Shown: positions 35,208 to 44,796, counted from the stretch's first letter. The stretch: DNA of 64,000 bases from Terriglobia bacterium (GCA_020073365.1 JAIQFL010000002.1:1-64000), one strand, 5' to 3'. A program made the numbers and translations. Notes: generated by a model not told the origin, from the letters alone.

Positions 35208-36515
35208 ATGCTGATCACCGAACTGGTTCTGCACCCGATTGCCATCTCCGATCCCCCGCTGCGCAGTTCCTACGGGCTTCACGCGCCCTTTGCGCTCCGC
35301 ACCATTGTCGAGCTCAAGACCGACTCGGGGCTGACGGGCATCAGTGAAACCTACGGCGGCGATGGGCCACTGGCCGGACTGGAGGCGGTGCGGCAGCGTG
35401 TCACTGGCATGGACCCCTTCCAACTCGCGGGCCTCTCCAGGGACCTGACCGCCGAGGCGGCCCACGAAATGGAGACTACCCCTGCTGGAGGACGCACCCA
35501 AACATATCTCGTCCCCGGCGAAAATCCTCTGGACCGCTATGCCCGCACCTTCGCTGCGATCGAAATCGCCTGCCTGGACCTGATCGGGAAGGCCGTAGGT
35601 AAGCCGGTCTGCGACGTGATCGGCGGCCGTGTGCGCGACCGCGTCAGCTTCTCCGCGTACCTTTTCTATAAGCACGGCGTCTTCTCCGGCCCGGAGGACG
35701 AATACGGCGAAGTGTTGGACCCCCGGTCCTGCGTGCGCGAGTGCCGGCAGATGATCGCCAGGTACGGCTTCCGCGAGATCAAGCTCAAGGGCGGTGTGTT
35801 AGACCCGGACGTGGAAATTTTGACACTCCGTGTGCTGCGTGACACGTTCGGGCCGGCCTATCCCCTGCGCATCGACCCCAACTGCGCCTGGAGCATCGAA
35901 ACTTCCGTTCGCGTGGGCCGCGAACTCAAAGACGAACTGTCGAATGGCGGCTACCTGGAGGACCCCTGCGCCACCCTGGAGGGCATGGCGGAAGTCCGCA
36001 GGCGGTTGCTGGCCGAAAACAACTCAACGCCCCAGGCCAGCAACGTGGCGGTCACCTATTTCGCGGATGTGCCGCGAGCCCAAGCGCTGGACGCCGTCCA
36101 GATCGTGCTCTCGGACCCGCATTATTGGGGTGGCATGCGCAACGTCCAATACCTGTCGCACCTCACGAGCGTGCTCGGCATGGGCCTTTCGATGCATTCC
36201 AACAGCCATCTGGGGGTAAGCCTGATGGCCATGACCCACGTTGCCGCCGCCTGTTCCAACCTCACCTACGCTTGCGACACGCACTATCCCTGGCAGACAG
36301 CCGAGGATGAGATTGTGCAGGGCGGCCGGATTCCATTTGTGAATGGCTGCGTACAAATTCTCAATCGGCCCGGCCTTGGTGTGGACCTGGACTACGATCA
36401 ACTGGCTCGCGGCCGCGAGCGCTACGCCCGCATCCCGTATCGCAAGCGGGACGATGAGGCCGAAATGCGCCAGCACGTAGACCCGGCGTGGAAACGCGTT
36501 TTACCTCGCTGGTAG
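35208..36515 (+). CDS. Glucarate dehydratase / enolase superfamily protein
   Basis: This 435-residue protein belongs to the mandelate racemase/glucarate dehydratase group of the enolase superfamily. It has the capping domain (VELKTDSGLTGISETYGGDG near residue 35), the catalytic KXK-type motif IKLKGGVLDP near 190, the metal ligand DPNCAW near 222, and a late SMHSNSHLGVS segment near 325, where the general-base His pairs with Asp. Members dehydrate sugar acids such as glucarate; the exact substrate is not clear. No other sugar-acid genes are adjacent. Confidence 0.88.
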   Translation: MLITELVLHPIAISDPPLRSSYGLHAPFALRTIVELKTDSGLTGISETYGGDGPLAGLEAVRQRVTGMDPFQLAGLSRDLTAEAAHEMETTPAGGRTQTYLVPGENPLDRYARTFAAIEIACLDLIGKAVGKPVCDVIGGRVRDRVSFSAYLFYKHGVFSGPEDEYGEVLDPRSCVRECRQMIARYGFREIKLKGGVLDPDVEILTLRVLRDTFGPAYPLRIDPNCAWSIETSVRVGRELKDELSNGGYLEDPCATLEGMAEVRRRLLAENNSTPQASNVAVTYFADVPRAQALDAVQIVLSDPHYWGGMRNVQYLSHLTSVLGMGLSMHSNSHLGVSLMAMTHVAAACSNLTYACDTHYPWQTAEDEIVQGGRIPFVNGCVQILNRPGLGVDLDYDQLARGRERYARIPYRKRDDEAEMRQHVDPAWKRVLPRW

Positions 36516-36625
36516 CGCTGTCGTTCCGCTCTTGTGGGACGTCCAGCCGGTAGGGATCGTGGACGCATCAGCACCGATGAGCGCCCTTGCGGCCGTGTAT
36601 GCTCCACATGGGTCGGGTAGTCTTA

Positions 36626-37027
36626 TCAACAGGCGGCCAATAGAGAGTTGGACAGCTCTTCCGCTGTGTGTTCGGGGCTATCTCGGACCAGATAGCGGCG
36701 TAGCCGCACGTCCAGTGGGAGATTGCTCGGATCCATGCCCTTCGGAATTATGGATACAACTCTTTTCCCCATACCGATGGCTGCCCCTAGCTCAAAAAAG
36801 AGAGCTGGCTTCGCCGTGTTCTCGGGATCCAACAGTGCCACAAGTACGTCACTGCCTCGCAAGCCAGATTCCAGAGCCTCGCGGAGCGATTCACCAGGGT
36901 GAACGTCGAACTCGTCGAACCAAACAGTCACCCCACGTTGCTTGAGCGCTTGAGCGAACGACCGCGCCCAGTCCGCATCGAGGGCAGAGTGCGATATGAA
37001 GACTCTTGGTTTGTCCATCGCTGTCAT
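36626..37027 (-). CDS. TIR domain protein (second of overlapping pair)
   Basis: This 133-residue protein is essentially one TIR domain: FISHSALDADWARSFAQALK near residue 10, then VTVWFDEFDVHPGESL, then LVALLDPENTAKPALFFELG with the candidate catalytic Glu79. Bacterial TIR proteins cleave NAD+ or make cyclic ADP-ribose derivatives and often act in antiphage defence. The ATG at 37027 overlaps the stop of the upstream TIR gene (ATGA). An alternative start, MDKPRV, is 3 codons later. No effector is adjacent. Confidence 0.82.
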   Translation of the reverse strand: MTAMDKPRVFISHSALDADWARSFAQALKQRGVTVWFDEFDVHPGESLREALESGLRGSDVLVALLDPENTAKPALFFELGAAIGMGKRVVSIIPKGMDPSNLPLDVRLRRYLVRDSPEHTAEELSNSLLAAC

Positions 37028-37521
37028 CCTTCTTGTTGCACGCGCGCCCCTAACTGATCCAAGTAATTTTCAATATCGTTCAACTCGAGAAGATCACGCT
37101 TCTTGAGCAGCACTGGTATGCCCGGACGCGTTTGCAACTCCGTCGCTGTGATCCCGAGCAATAGCGCCACGATCGGAATGCGGCGGCCCCACGCGGCCCC
37201 GATCTCGGCCCAAACGTAAGGCCTTTCCAGAGCCCAAGGCGTAAGTAACACCACCAGTTCATGTGCTCGCTGCAAGAAGTCGAGGATGTCTTCCTCAAAG
37301 TCCGCTCCAGCATCGACTTGGGCCTCGTCCAAAAAAGGTCTCGCGCCGCGCGCCTCGATTTCCCGGGCGATCTGCTTTGCAACCCACGTATCTACGCCGC
37401 AGTGGCTGACGAAGACTAATCGCTTTGTGCTCGAAGACTCATCGGCCACTGCAAGTATTGTACCAACTGCGGTTCCCAGCGTATTCCGGCCTCTCGGAAA
37501 GTGCTCTTGGACCTTCTGCAA
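37024..37521 (-). CDS. TIR domain protein (first of overlapping pair)
   Basis: This protein of up to 165 residues has a TIR domain: LVFVSHCGVDTWVAKQIARE near residue 35, RPFLDEAQVDAGADFEEDIL near 61, and VLLTPWALERPYVWAEIGAA with Glu106 at the usual catalytic position. The start is uncertain: TTG at 37521 has no clear ribosome site, while an in-frame GTG at 37449 lies 7 nt after a TACAAT -10 box and would give a 141-residue leaderless product. The tail after residue 130 is charged and may contact the partner protein. It overlaps the second TIR gene by 4 nt. Confidence 0.8.
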   Translation of the reverse strand: MQKVQEHFPRGRNTLGTAVGTILAVADESSSTKRLVFVSHCGVDTWVAKQIAREIEARGARPFLDEAQVDAGADFEEDILDFLQRAHELVVLLTPWALERPYVWAEIGAAWGRRIPIVALLLGITATELQTRPGIPVLLKKRDLLELNDIENYLDQLGARVQQEG

Positions 37522-37858
37522 CCCGGCCCTCTGCTACCGAACTCCCGAGCGCCTCTCGCAACAGCTCAGATCCTGCACACTGGCCCTCACCGGCAGCAGT
37601 ATCGAACGGAAATCCCGGCGCTTACCAGGAGCCGAAATCATCGATCTCCGCGAGGATCGCTGTGACGCAAACTCTAAAACAACCCCTCACAATGCGCCGC
37701 AAGACTTCAATTCCGATCCGCAAACTATAGAAACAGAGGAACTTATGACGTTGATTTTGCGTCACAGGTCAGCCGGCTTTGGTCTCTTGGTGGGGAGGTC
37801 CCCGACCTGCCCTTCGGCATTCACCGGACGGCAGAGTGGTAAAATCGGTCCAACCATC
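37522..37858. other. Non-coding region before the large Tat protein
   Basis: The plus-strand frame stays open through this stretch, but the peptide has no recognisable features. A -10 box TAAAAT (37840-37845) lies 13 nt before ATG 37859. It probably holds the divergent promoters of the TIR pair and the Tat protein gene. I see no RNA gene or hairpin of note. Confidence 0.5.
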
Positions 37859-40570
37859 ATGAAAGATAGCGCTTACACGAGCCGCCGTGATTTTCTGAAA
37901 CGGACCGCCGGCACCGCCGCCACAGGTTCACTCGCCCTCGCTCAGACGGCCAAAGGCAAAACCGTATCCCTCGTGGTCGACTCCTCCGATTCGATGGCCG
38001 CCACCGCACCGGCAGGCTGGGCTGCACAGGAACTGGCGCAAGCCCTTACGGCCGCGGGCATCCAGGTCCGGCGGCACGAACGGATCGACCAGGCGGGCGC
38101 GAGCGACTTCGTCATCCTCGCCTCCGCGCGTACTTTCCCGTCAGCCCCAGCGATCTTGAAAAGCGCGGGCGTTTCCGCACCCGACGTACCAGAGGGTCTG
38201 TCGCTCGTCCCCACCACAGTCTCGGGCAAGCCCGCGATCCTGGCCTACGGCCATGACTCCCGAGGCCTGGTGTATGCGCTGCTCGAACTGTCCGACCGGG
38301 TACGGCACGCAGCCGACCCTATCGCCGCCCTGAGTATCTCCAAGCCCGTCACGGAACGTCCCGCCAATGCCGTTCGCAGCATCCAGCGCCTGTTTGTCAG
38401 CGACGTCGAGGATAAGCCCTGGTTTTACGACCGTGAGATGTGGCCGCACTATCTCACCATGCTCGCCGCTCAGCGCTTCAACCGCTTTAACCTCAGCTTC
38501 GGCATCGGATACGATTTCCTGCGCCAAGTCACCGACGCGTATTTCCTGTTCCTCTACCCGTTTTTGCTTTCCGTGCCGGGGCACAACGTGCGCGCCGTGA
38601 ATCTGTCCGACGCGGAGCGCGACCGCAACCTGGAAACGCTGCGGTTCATTAGCGAGCAGACCGTGGCTCGGGGCCTGGAGTTTCAGTTGGGAATCTGGAT
38701 GCACGGCTACCAGTGGGCCGCGAGTCCCGATGCCAACTACACCATCGACGGGCTGACCGCGGAGAACCACGGGCCGTATTGCCGCGACGCGCTGGCCGCG
38801 CTGCTGAAGGCGTGCCCTGCGATCGGCGGCGTCACCTTCCGCATTCACGGAGAGAGCGGCGTGGCGGAGGGCAGCTATCCCTTCTGGAAGACGGTATTCG
38901 ACGGGATCCGGCTGAGCGGCCGCAAGGTCGAGATCGACATGCACGCCAAAGGGCTCGACCAGGGCATGATCGATGTCGCGCTGGCCACCGGCATGCCCGT
39001 GAAGGTTTCGCCGAAATTCTGGGCGGAGCACATGGGGATGCCGTACCATCAGGCCGATATTCGCGAGCAGGAGATGCCCAAGGGCCGCACGGCCACCGGC
39101 TTGATGGCATTGAGCGCCGGCTCCCGCAGTTTTACGCGCTACGGTTATGCCGACTTCTTGCGCGAGGACCGCCGCTACAGCCTGATTCACCGCATCTGGC
39201 CTGGTACCCAGCGGCTGCTGTTGTGGGGCGACCCGGTGATGGCGGCGGGCTATTCGCGCGCGTTCCGGTTCTGCGGTTCCGATGGCGTGGAGCTGATGGA
39301 GCCGCTCTCCTTCAAAGGACGCCGGGGGTCCGGTGTCGCCGGAGGCCGTTGCGCCTACGCCGACGCCGCGCTCCAGCCGCGCTGGGACTGGGAGAAGTAC
39401 GCCTACTCGTACCGCGTCTGGGGCCGCGCGATTTACAACCCCGAAACCGATCCCGATGGCTGGCGCCGCTACCTGCGCAATCGCTTCGAGGCCGCCGCCG
39501 CTTCCACCGAAGCGGCGCTCTCGCATGCCAGCCGCATTCTTCCGATCGTCACCACCGCGCATTTGCCTTCGGCCGCCAACAATACCTACTGGCCCGAGAT
39601 TTATACCAATCAGCCGATGGTGGATCCGCGAAGGAAGAATCCGTACACCGACACGCCCTCTCCCAAAGTCTTCGGGAATACCAGCCCGCTCGACCCGCAA
39701 CTGTTCTCGCGCATCAACGATTTCGCGGATGAGTTGCTCCAGGGTGAGCGCGGCGGCAAATATTCCCCGATCGAAGTCGCGCAATGGCTGGAGGATCTCG
39801 CCGCAGAGGCCGGCAAGCACCTGGCGCAAGCGACCACCCAGGCAGCCGGAAAGAGCGGTCCGGAGTTTCGCCGGCTGGCGATTGATGTGGATCTCCAGAT
39901 CGGGCTCGGCCGCTTCTTCGCCGCGAAGTTCCGCAGCGGGGTTTTGTACGCCATCCACGATCGCTCGGGCGACCGCGCCGCCCTGGAAGAGGCCCTGAAA
40001 GCATACCGCGGCGCGCGAAACATTTGGGCCCAGATTGCCGATCGCGCCAAGAGCGTCTATGTGCCCGACATCGCGGTGGGCGAGTTGGCCTGGCTGAAGG
40101 GCCACTGGCTCGACCGGCTTCCCGCCATCGACGACGATATTGCCCAGATGGAACTGCGGCTCGATTCGGCCAAACCCGCGAGCGAGCCGCGAGTCCGCGC
40201 GGCCATCCTGGAGTCGCTGGGCCGGCCCAAGCGTGACGCGGCCGCATGCAGCCACCAACCACCGGTCCGATTCCGGCCCAAGGAACCCGTGGAACTTGCC
40301 GTTTCGCTGGAGAACGGAGCGAAGCTTACCGCGGCGCACCTGCACTACCGGCACGTGAATCAAGCCGAGCGTTTTGAAACCGCCGCGATGGAGCCGCACG
40401 GTGGCGAATACCGGGCAGTCATTCCGGCCAGCTACACCGGCTCTCCCTACCCGTTGCAGTATTACTTCGAGTTGAAGCAAGGCCCCGGGAAATCGTGGCT
40501 GCACCCGGGCTTCGCCGCGGACCTGACGAATCAACCTTACTTTGTGGTGACCGCCGCCGTGGCCCGGTAA
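37859..40570 (+). CDS. Large Tat-exported protein, possible glycoside hydrolase
   Basis: This 903-residue protein begins with a twin-arginine signal (SRRDFLKRTAGTAATGSLAL). An N-terminal domain (about 40-150) has alternating strand/helix pattern like the GH20/GH67 N-terminal domain, with VYALLELSDRVRH near 143. A central catalytic-like region follows (LFVSDVEDKPWFYDREMWPH near 180, FRIHGESGVAEGSYPFWKT near 330, MHAKGLDQGMIDVALATGMP near 360). The C-terminal part is helical and then beta-rich. This layout suggests a carbohydrate-active enzyme of the alpha-glucuronidase/hexosaminidase fold, but I cannot name the family, and active-site residues are not confirmed. ATG 37859 gives the signal. Confidence 0.72.
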   Translation: MKDSAYTSRRDFLKRTAGTAATGSLALAQTAKGKTVSLVVDSSDSMAATAPAGWAAQELAQALTAAGIQVRRHERIDQAGASDFVILASARTFPSAPAILKSAGVSAPDVPEGLSLVPTTVSGKPAILAYGHDSRGLVYALLELSDRVRHAADPIAALSISKPVTERPANAVRSIQRLFVSDVEDKPWFYDREMWPHYLTMLAAQRFNRFNLSFGIGYDFLRQVTDAYFLFLYPFLLSVPGHNVRAVNLSDAERDRNLETLRFISEQTVARGLEFQLGIWMHGYQWAASPDANYTIDGLTAENHGPYCRDALAALLKACPAIGGVTFRIHGESGVAEGSYPFWKTVFDGIRLSGRKVEIDMHAKGLDQGMIDVALATGMPVKVSPKFWAEHMGMPYHQADIREQEMPKGRTATGLMALSAGSRSFTRYGYADFLREDRRYSLIHRIWPGTQRLLLWGDPVMAAGYSRAFRFCGSDGVELMEPLSFKGRRGSGVAGGRCAYADAALQPRWDWEKYAYSYRVWGRAIYNPETDPDGWRRYLRNRFEAAAASTEAALSHASRILPIVTTAHLPSAANNTYWPEIYTNQPMVDPRRKNPYTDTPSPKVFGNTSPLDPQLFSRINDFADELLQGERGGKYSPIEVAQWLEDLAAEAGKHLAQATTQAAGKSGPEFRRLAIDVDLQIGLGRFFAAKFRSGVLYAIHDRSGDRAALEEALKAYRGARNIWAQIADRAKSVYVPDIAVGELAWLKGHWLDRLPAIDDDIAQMELRLDSAKPASEPRVRAAILESLGRPKRDAAACSHQPPVRFRPKEPVELAVSLENGAKLTAAHLHYRHVNQAERFETAAMEPHGGEYRAVIPASYTGSPYPLQYYFELKQGPGKSWLHPGFAADLTNQPYFVVTAAVAR

Positions 40571-40660
40571 CAGGGACTGAAGCCCGGCGTACAGGCGGCG
40601 CTGCCGATCACAGACGGAAAAAACACCCTGGGACGCGAAAGACGAAGCCTTGCTCCGCCT

Positions 40661-41515
40661 TCACGCCTTCTGCCGCATGATCCAGCGGACGGCGTTCTGC
40701 TGCAACTTGATGTACTCCGGATTCCACAGATCGCTGAGCATGTGACCGGGCGACATGTAGCAGACGCGGCCCTTACCGTAGTCGTATGCCCAGCCACCGG
40801 GAGCGGTTGAGCCGTAGCTCTGATAGGTGAGACCGTCTTCGTTCACGGTCTGGAGGAAAAGGAATTTGACGTCCTTGTCGTAGGTCATGTAATGCTGCTC
40901 GTCGGTGACTACGAAATCTTTGACGCCCTGCGCGATTGGATGCTCGGGATTCGTCACCTTCACTTTGAAGGTCCGGATGGGAGGATGTCCGGTGTAGGCT
41001 GCGCCCAATACGTGGCGGAAGTCCGGGTCGGTCAGGCCCACGTGGGTCGCATTGTGCAGGAAAAGCGCAGCGCCGCCCGCCTCTACGAACTGGCGCACGG
41101 CCTTGCCCTGTTCGGGCTTCATCCAAAACTGCGACCGGGCGCGCTCCTGCGGCAAGGGCGGATCGAAAACCAGCTTCGGACGCCCGCTGGCGGCCCATGC
41201 GGCGTTGGAGCTTTCGTCACCTCCGTAACCGTCGGGCCAGATCATCCCATCGCGCAGAACGATCAGGACCTTGTAACCGTCCAGCGTTTCCGCATTGAGC
41301 AATGATGTCTCGTCCGTGAAGTCGATCGTGACGCCGAGTTGCCTGGCGATCGTTCTAGTGAGACCGACCCGGATGTAATCGGAATTGTGATAGCGATCGC
41401 CTACCAGGGCGAAGGCGGTAGCTTTCCTGGCAGCATTGCCGGGAAGCGGAGCGATAGCAGCTCCGGCCAGCGCAGCTAAGACCGAACGCCTTGTGGTATT
41501 TGCCAGTGTTCGCAT
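40661..41515 (-). CDS. ThuA-like domain protein, exported
   Basis: This 284-residue protein has a signal sequence (NTTRRSVLAALAGAAIAPLP, twin Arg) and a ThuA-like glutamine-amidotransferase fold: ATAFALVGDRYHNSDYIRVG near 33, GGAALFLHNATHVGL near 146, and YDYGKGRVCYMSPGH near 245. ThuA-type proteins act on trehalose or other sugars in other bacteria. Start 41515 has a GAGG site 6 nt upstream. It is the last gene of an exported-protein operon with the bicupin, the ABM-like and the SMP-30 genes. Confidence 0.85.
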   Translation of the reverse strand: MRTLANTTRRSVLAALAGAAIAPLPGNAARKATAFALVGDRYHNSDYIRVGLTRTIARQLGVTIDFTDETSLLNAETLDGYKVLIVLRDGMIWPDGYGGDESSNAAWAASGRPKLVFDPPLPQERARSQFWMKPEQGKAVRQFVEAGGAALFLHNATHVGLTDPDFRHVLGAAYTGHPPIRTFKVKVTNPEHPIAQGVKDFVVTDEQHYMTYDKDVKFLFLQTVNEDGLTYQSYGSTAPGGWAYDYGKGRVCYMSPGHMLSDLWNPEYIKLQQNAVRWIMRQKA

Positions 41516-41523
41516 GATTGACC

Positions 41524-42414
41524 TCAATTCGGCGGTCGGCGCGTGCCTTGAGCGTCTACGCTGTCCACCCTGCGAGTGTTGTCGCGGGATACACCCACGA
41601 TCAGAAACTCCAGAGGCTGGCCGCCTGTGTTCTCAAACGAGTGCACATCGCTGAGCTGAATGGGAACCGCATCGCCCGCGTGGATCGGCGCGGTCTCGTT
41701 GGCCACCGTGGCTGCACCGTCGCCGTTCATCACGTAATAGAACTCGGCAACCTCCCGATGGAGGTGAGGCCCTATGGACGCGCCTTGCGGAAGGACGAGG
41801 TGATCCACATAGGCCCACGGGCTGGTGAACACGGAAGGGTCCAGCGCCCGGCGGTACTGTGCCGAGCCTCTCCCACCGCTCAAGCCGTTGACGGAACGAA
41901 GCAGCGCGCGATCCAGCCGCATGGTCATGAAGACCGGAATCGGATCGAGCGGCACGTCTACTCGGGAGTCGCCGAGGTTGAAGGCATCGTACGTGCCCTT
42001 CATCGCGGAGACGTTGATATTCATCCATTGAACCGGCTTGTCGGTGGCGTTGTAGATCGCGTGGGAGTGCCCCATACGGCAGGGCGCGCCGGCTGGTCCT
42101 TTCAAGACGGAAGTCCGTCCATCAATCGTAAACTGTGCCTCGCCATCGAAGATGACGAACATCTCCTCGCACTGATTGTGAAAATGGGCGCCGATGCCGC
42201 TCTTTGGCTGAATGACGCCGCGGTGCAGAAAGAAGAGGTTGGTATCGAGGGTATGAGCGTCAAACAGGGCCATGTAGTCCAGTTGGCCGGCTCCATCGTG
42301 GACCGCTTTCGAGGGTCGATACTTCGATGGATCGGTATGCACGATACGCCGCGCCAGGGGCTCACGCGCCGCCAGCGGGAGAAACGAAAGAGCCGCAATA
42401 CAAATGGTTTTCAT
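41524..42414 (-). CDS. Exported bicupin protein
   Basis: This 296-residue protein has a signal peptide ([18 protein letters not shown]) and two cupin domains. The first has [20 protein letters not shown] near residue 80 and GHSHAIYN near 115. The second has [19 protein letters not shown] near 218 and [16 protein letters not shown] near 255. The histidines are placed to bind a metal as in germin-like and dioxygenase bicupins. The substrate is unknown. It is 8 nt upstream of the ThuA gene and 21 nt downstream of the ABM-like gene. Confidence 0.85.
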   Translation of the reverse strand: MKTICIAALSFLPLAAREPLARRIVHTDPSKYRPSKAVHDGAGQLDYMALFDAHTLDTNLFFLHRGVIQPKSGIGAHFHNQCEEMFVIFDGEAQFTIDGRTSVLKGPAGAPCRMGHSHAIYNATDKPVQWMNINVSAMKGTYDAFNLGDSRVDVPLDPIPVFMTMRLDRALLRSVNGLSGGRGSAQYRRALDPSVFTSPWAYVDHLVLPQGASIGPHLHREVAEFYYVMNGDGAATVANETAPIHAGDAVPIQLSDVHSFENTGGQPLEFLIVGVSRDNTRRVDSVDAQGTRRPPN

Positions 42415-42435
42415 GGCTGCCCACCTCCCTTCCGG

Positions 42436-42828
42436 CTAACTCACATCGAACAGCATCACGGTGTAGTTCTTTGTGGAGAGCGTGTTCTCGATGGTAGGCC
42501 ACACCTTCTGGTGCACGTCGGAAGCCACCCACTTCTGCCGAAGCTCTTCGCTCTGAAACGTCAGCGCGAACCGGTAATTGACGCCGGCGGGTGCTTTTCC
42601 CATCAGCGTCGAACGCAACTTCAGCATCTTGACATCGATGTACCCCGGCTGTTTGGAAGCCGCGGGGCGAAAGATGGTCTCAAAATTCTTCAGCATTTCC
42701 TTTTCCTTCACCGGATCGACGGTCAGATCCACGTGCAACTGGATGGGAGGTGCGGTGGCCGCGGCCTGTACCCCAGACGATACTGCGCTCACCGCCAACA
42801 TAGTCTTCAAGTACGTTCTTCGCTTCAT
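42436..42828 (-). CDS. Tat-exported antibiotic biosynthesis monooxygenase-like protein
   Basis: This 130-residue protein has an N-terminal signal (MKRRTYLKTMLAVSAVSSGV). The ferredoxin-like alpha-beta domain follows with LHVDLTVDPVKEKEMLKNFE near 31, GYIDVKMLKL near 62 and YRFALTFQSEELRQKWVASD near 85. This matches the ABM (antibiotic biosynthesis monooxygenase) superfamily, whose members oxidise quinols or bind small ligands. An exported ABM protein is uncommon. Part of the four-gene operon. Confidence 0.75.
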   Translation of the reverse strand: MKRRTYLKTMLAVSAVSSGVQAAATAPPIQLHVDLTVDPVKEKEMLKNFETIFRPAASKQPGYIDVKMLKLRSTLMGKAPAGVNYRFALTFQSEELRQKWVASDVHQKVWPTIENTLSTKNYTVMLFDVS

Positions 42829-42842
42829 GCCTCTCTCCTCGT

Positions 42843-43892
42843 CTAAAAAGCCGGCTTCGTCCCGGCCACCGCCAGCTTGATGCGGTAGAGCCCTGTCCGG
42901 GCCGTCATATACAGCGACCTGCCGTCATCGCCCCAATTGCAGTTGGCGGGGGTTTCCGGCGGCTTGATCGTGCCCAGGTGTTTGCCGTCCGGCGAGAACA
43001 CCCACACTCCGCCGGGTCCCGATCCGTAGATGTTGCCCTGCGAATCGACTTTCATGCCATCCGGCAGCCCGTCTTCCTTTTCGGCCGTCACATCGAAGAA
43101 CACCCCTCCGTTGCTGACCGTCCCGTCTTCCGCGACATCGTAGCGCATCCATACCTTGCGCTTCTCGTCGGAGTTGGCGATGTAGAGTACCTTCTGATCG
43201 GGCGAGAACGCGATGCCGTTCGGCCGGGTCAAATCCTTGATGATCACGTCCACTTTGCCGTTCTTCAGGCGGTAGACGCCATTGAACGGAATCTCCTTGG
43301 CCGGGTCTTCATCCTGCTTTGCCAGCCCGTACGGAGGATCGGTGAAATACAGCGCCCCGTCGGATCTATACACCAGATCATTCGGGCTGTTGAACCGCTT
43401 GCCCTGATAGCGTTCCACGAGCGGCGTCATCTGCAGATCGGCCCCCACGCGCACGATGCGGCGAGCCGTATGTTGACAGATCAGGACGTATCCGTCCTTA
43501 TCGGCGACCTCGCCGTTCGGGCCGACGAATCCCCCCGGCGCGACGTTGCCCGGGTCTCCACCCGCCTTCTGGATGAGAACCTTCACCGGGCCGTTCGGCG
43601 ACCATTGCCGTACCACGTTGCCCACCACGTCACTAAACCAGAGAACCTGATCTTGCGGACGCCAGAGCGGCCCCTCCGTGAACTGGAACCCGCCCGCGAG
43701 TTTTTCGATGGCAGCACCTTGCGGCACGATCTGATCCAATGCAGGGGCGAGCCGCACAACGCTGCCGGTGCCCTGCGGCGCTCCCGCCGGCGACGTGGCG
43801 GGGCTTGAGGTGGCGGATTCAGATCTGTTGGAATGCGAGCAACTGACTACCAGCGCCGCCCAGGCGAGTAGAAGAAGGACCTTTCTTGTCAT
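42843..43892 (-). CDS. SMP-30/gluconolactonase family lipoprotein
   Basis: This 349-residue protein has a lipobox (LLAWAALVVSC) anchoring it at the membrane, then a six-bladed SMP-30 propeller. Visible parts are GGFQFTEGPLWRPQDQVLWF near 65, NSPNDLVYRSDGALYFTDPP near 170 and NGIAFSPDQKVLYIANSD near 222, with the metal residues Glu in TEGP, Asn in SPND and Asp in LYFTDPP. Such enzymes hydrolyse sugar lactones. It is the first gene of the operon and would provide lactonase activity outside the cytoplasmic membrane. The ATG at 43892 gives the lipobox. Confidence 0.87.
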   Translation of the reverse strand: MTRKVLLLLAWAALVVSCSHSNRSESATSSPATSPAGAPQGTGSVVRLAPALDQIVPQGAAIEKLAGGFQFTEGPLWRPQDQVLWFSDVVGNVVRQWSPNGPVKVLIQKAGGDPGNVAPGGFVGPNGEVADKDGYVLICQHTARRIVRVGADLQMTPLVERYQGKRFNSPNDLVYRSDGALYFTDPPYGLAKQDEDPAKEIPFNGVYRLKNGKVDVIIKDLTRPNGIAFSPDQKVLYIANSDEKRKVWMRYDVAEDGTVSNGGVFFDVTAEKEDGLPDGMKVDSQGNIYGSGPGGVWVFSPDGKHLGTIKPPETPANCNWGDDGRSLYMTARTGLYRIKLAVAGTKPAF

Positions 43893-44008
43893 AGTGTCGG
43901 CCGATAGAGCCGCCACGGATTATATCAGTGTTTCAAACGATGTTCACCGTGCAGTAGCAATCGCCGCAACGGGAGCAAACGAAAGCCTCGATGCCAACGA
44001 TTCGCCCA

Positions 44009-44656
44009 CTACGAGGCCGTTCCGGCCTGCGGCACGCCCAGAGCCTGACGGACCTCCGGGCCCGACATGTTGGTGTTGTAGACGGACGTTCCGACGTCGA
44101 ACTCGCGAGCACGTGCCAACGGTCCAACCAACACAGGGTCAAATCCGGCGTCGCGCACCAGACCGGCGACAATTCCCATTGCATCCGCATCATCCGCCGC
44201 CAACGGCACACCGACCCGCGGCGGAGTCCGATGCGCTTCGCGCGCAAGCGTCCGGTCCCAAACAGAATTGAATGCGCGGACCAATCGGGCGCCCGGAAGC
44301 CAGCGCGCGGACCAATGACCCGTGCCGAGACCGGAATCGAGCACCTGCTTGGCCACATCGCCATCGCGCTCAGGATAAGGATTACCGGTCTCCATCACGA
44401 TTTTCCCAGTGAGCCGTGAGCCGTACCGATCTCCGAAGGCCGCCAGCGATCCGTAGGGAATCGAAATCAGGATGACTTCTCCGAAAGCCAATGCCTCCTC
44501 GATGGAACTGCGCGAAGCGTTGGGCCCGCTCTCGGCGACGAGGGCATCGAGTTGATCCGGGTGGCGGGAGCTGAAACGAACCTGGTGGCCCGCCTGCGCC
44601 CACAGTTTTCCAACCACGCCGCCGATGCGGCCGGAACCGATAATTGCTATTTTCAT
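44009..44656 (-). CDS. NADPH-dependent F420 reductase-like dinucleotide-binding protein
   Basis: This 215-residue protein has an N-terminal Rossmann motif (KIAIIGSGRIGGVVGKLWAQ) and RFSSRHPDQLDALVAESG. Family marks further on are LISIPYGSLAAFGDRYG, TGNPYPERDGDV and VRAFNSVWDRTLAREAHRT, all of COG2085 (NADP oxidoreductase, F420-dependent-like). Many members use NADPH and an unknown partner and do not need F420. A GGTGA site precedes the ATG. It is close to, but divergent in function from, the TonB receptor gene downstream of no obvious operon. Confidence 0.85.
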   Translation of the reverse strand: MKIAIIGSGRIGGVVGKLWAQAGHQVRFSSRHPDQLDALVAESGPNASRSSIEEALAFGEVILISIPYGSLAAFGDRYGSRLTGKIVMETGNPYPERDGDVAKQVLDSGLGTGHWSARWLPGARLVRAFNSVWDRTLAREAHRTPPRVGVPLAADDADAMGIVAGLVRDAGFDPVLVGPLARAREFDVGTSVYNTNMSGPEVRQALGVPQAGTAS

Positions 44657-44796
44657 ATCTTCACCAATCCTCTCCCGCGATATTGAATTTGATTCTCCTG
44701 GTTCGAGGACGTTGCCGAAAAAGGAACCCAAGCGCAACCGGAACGTGTGAAACACAACCGATATGGTTCTCGTCAAATTCTCCAGTTCTAAGGGTT

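Noticed and set aside
37286-37858. Extension of the Tat protein frame upstream of 37859
   Set aside because: The Tat signal begins at 37859, and the upstream part is antisense to the TIR gene and intergenic sequence.
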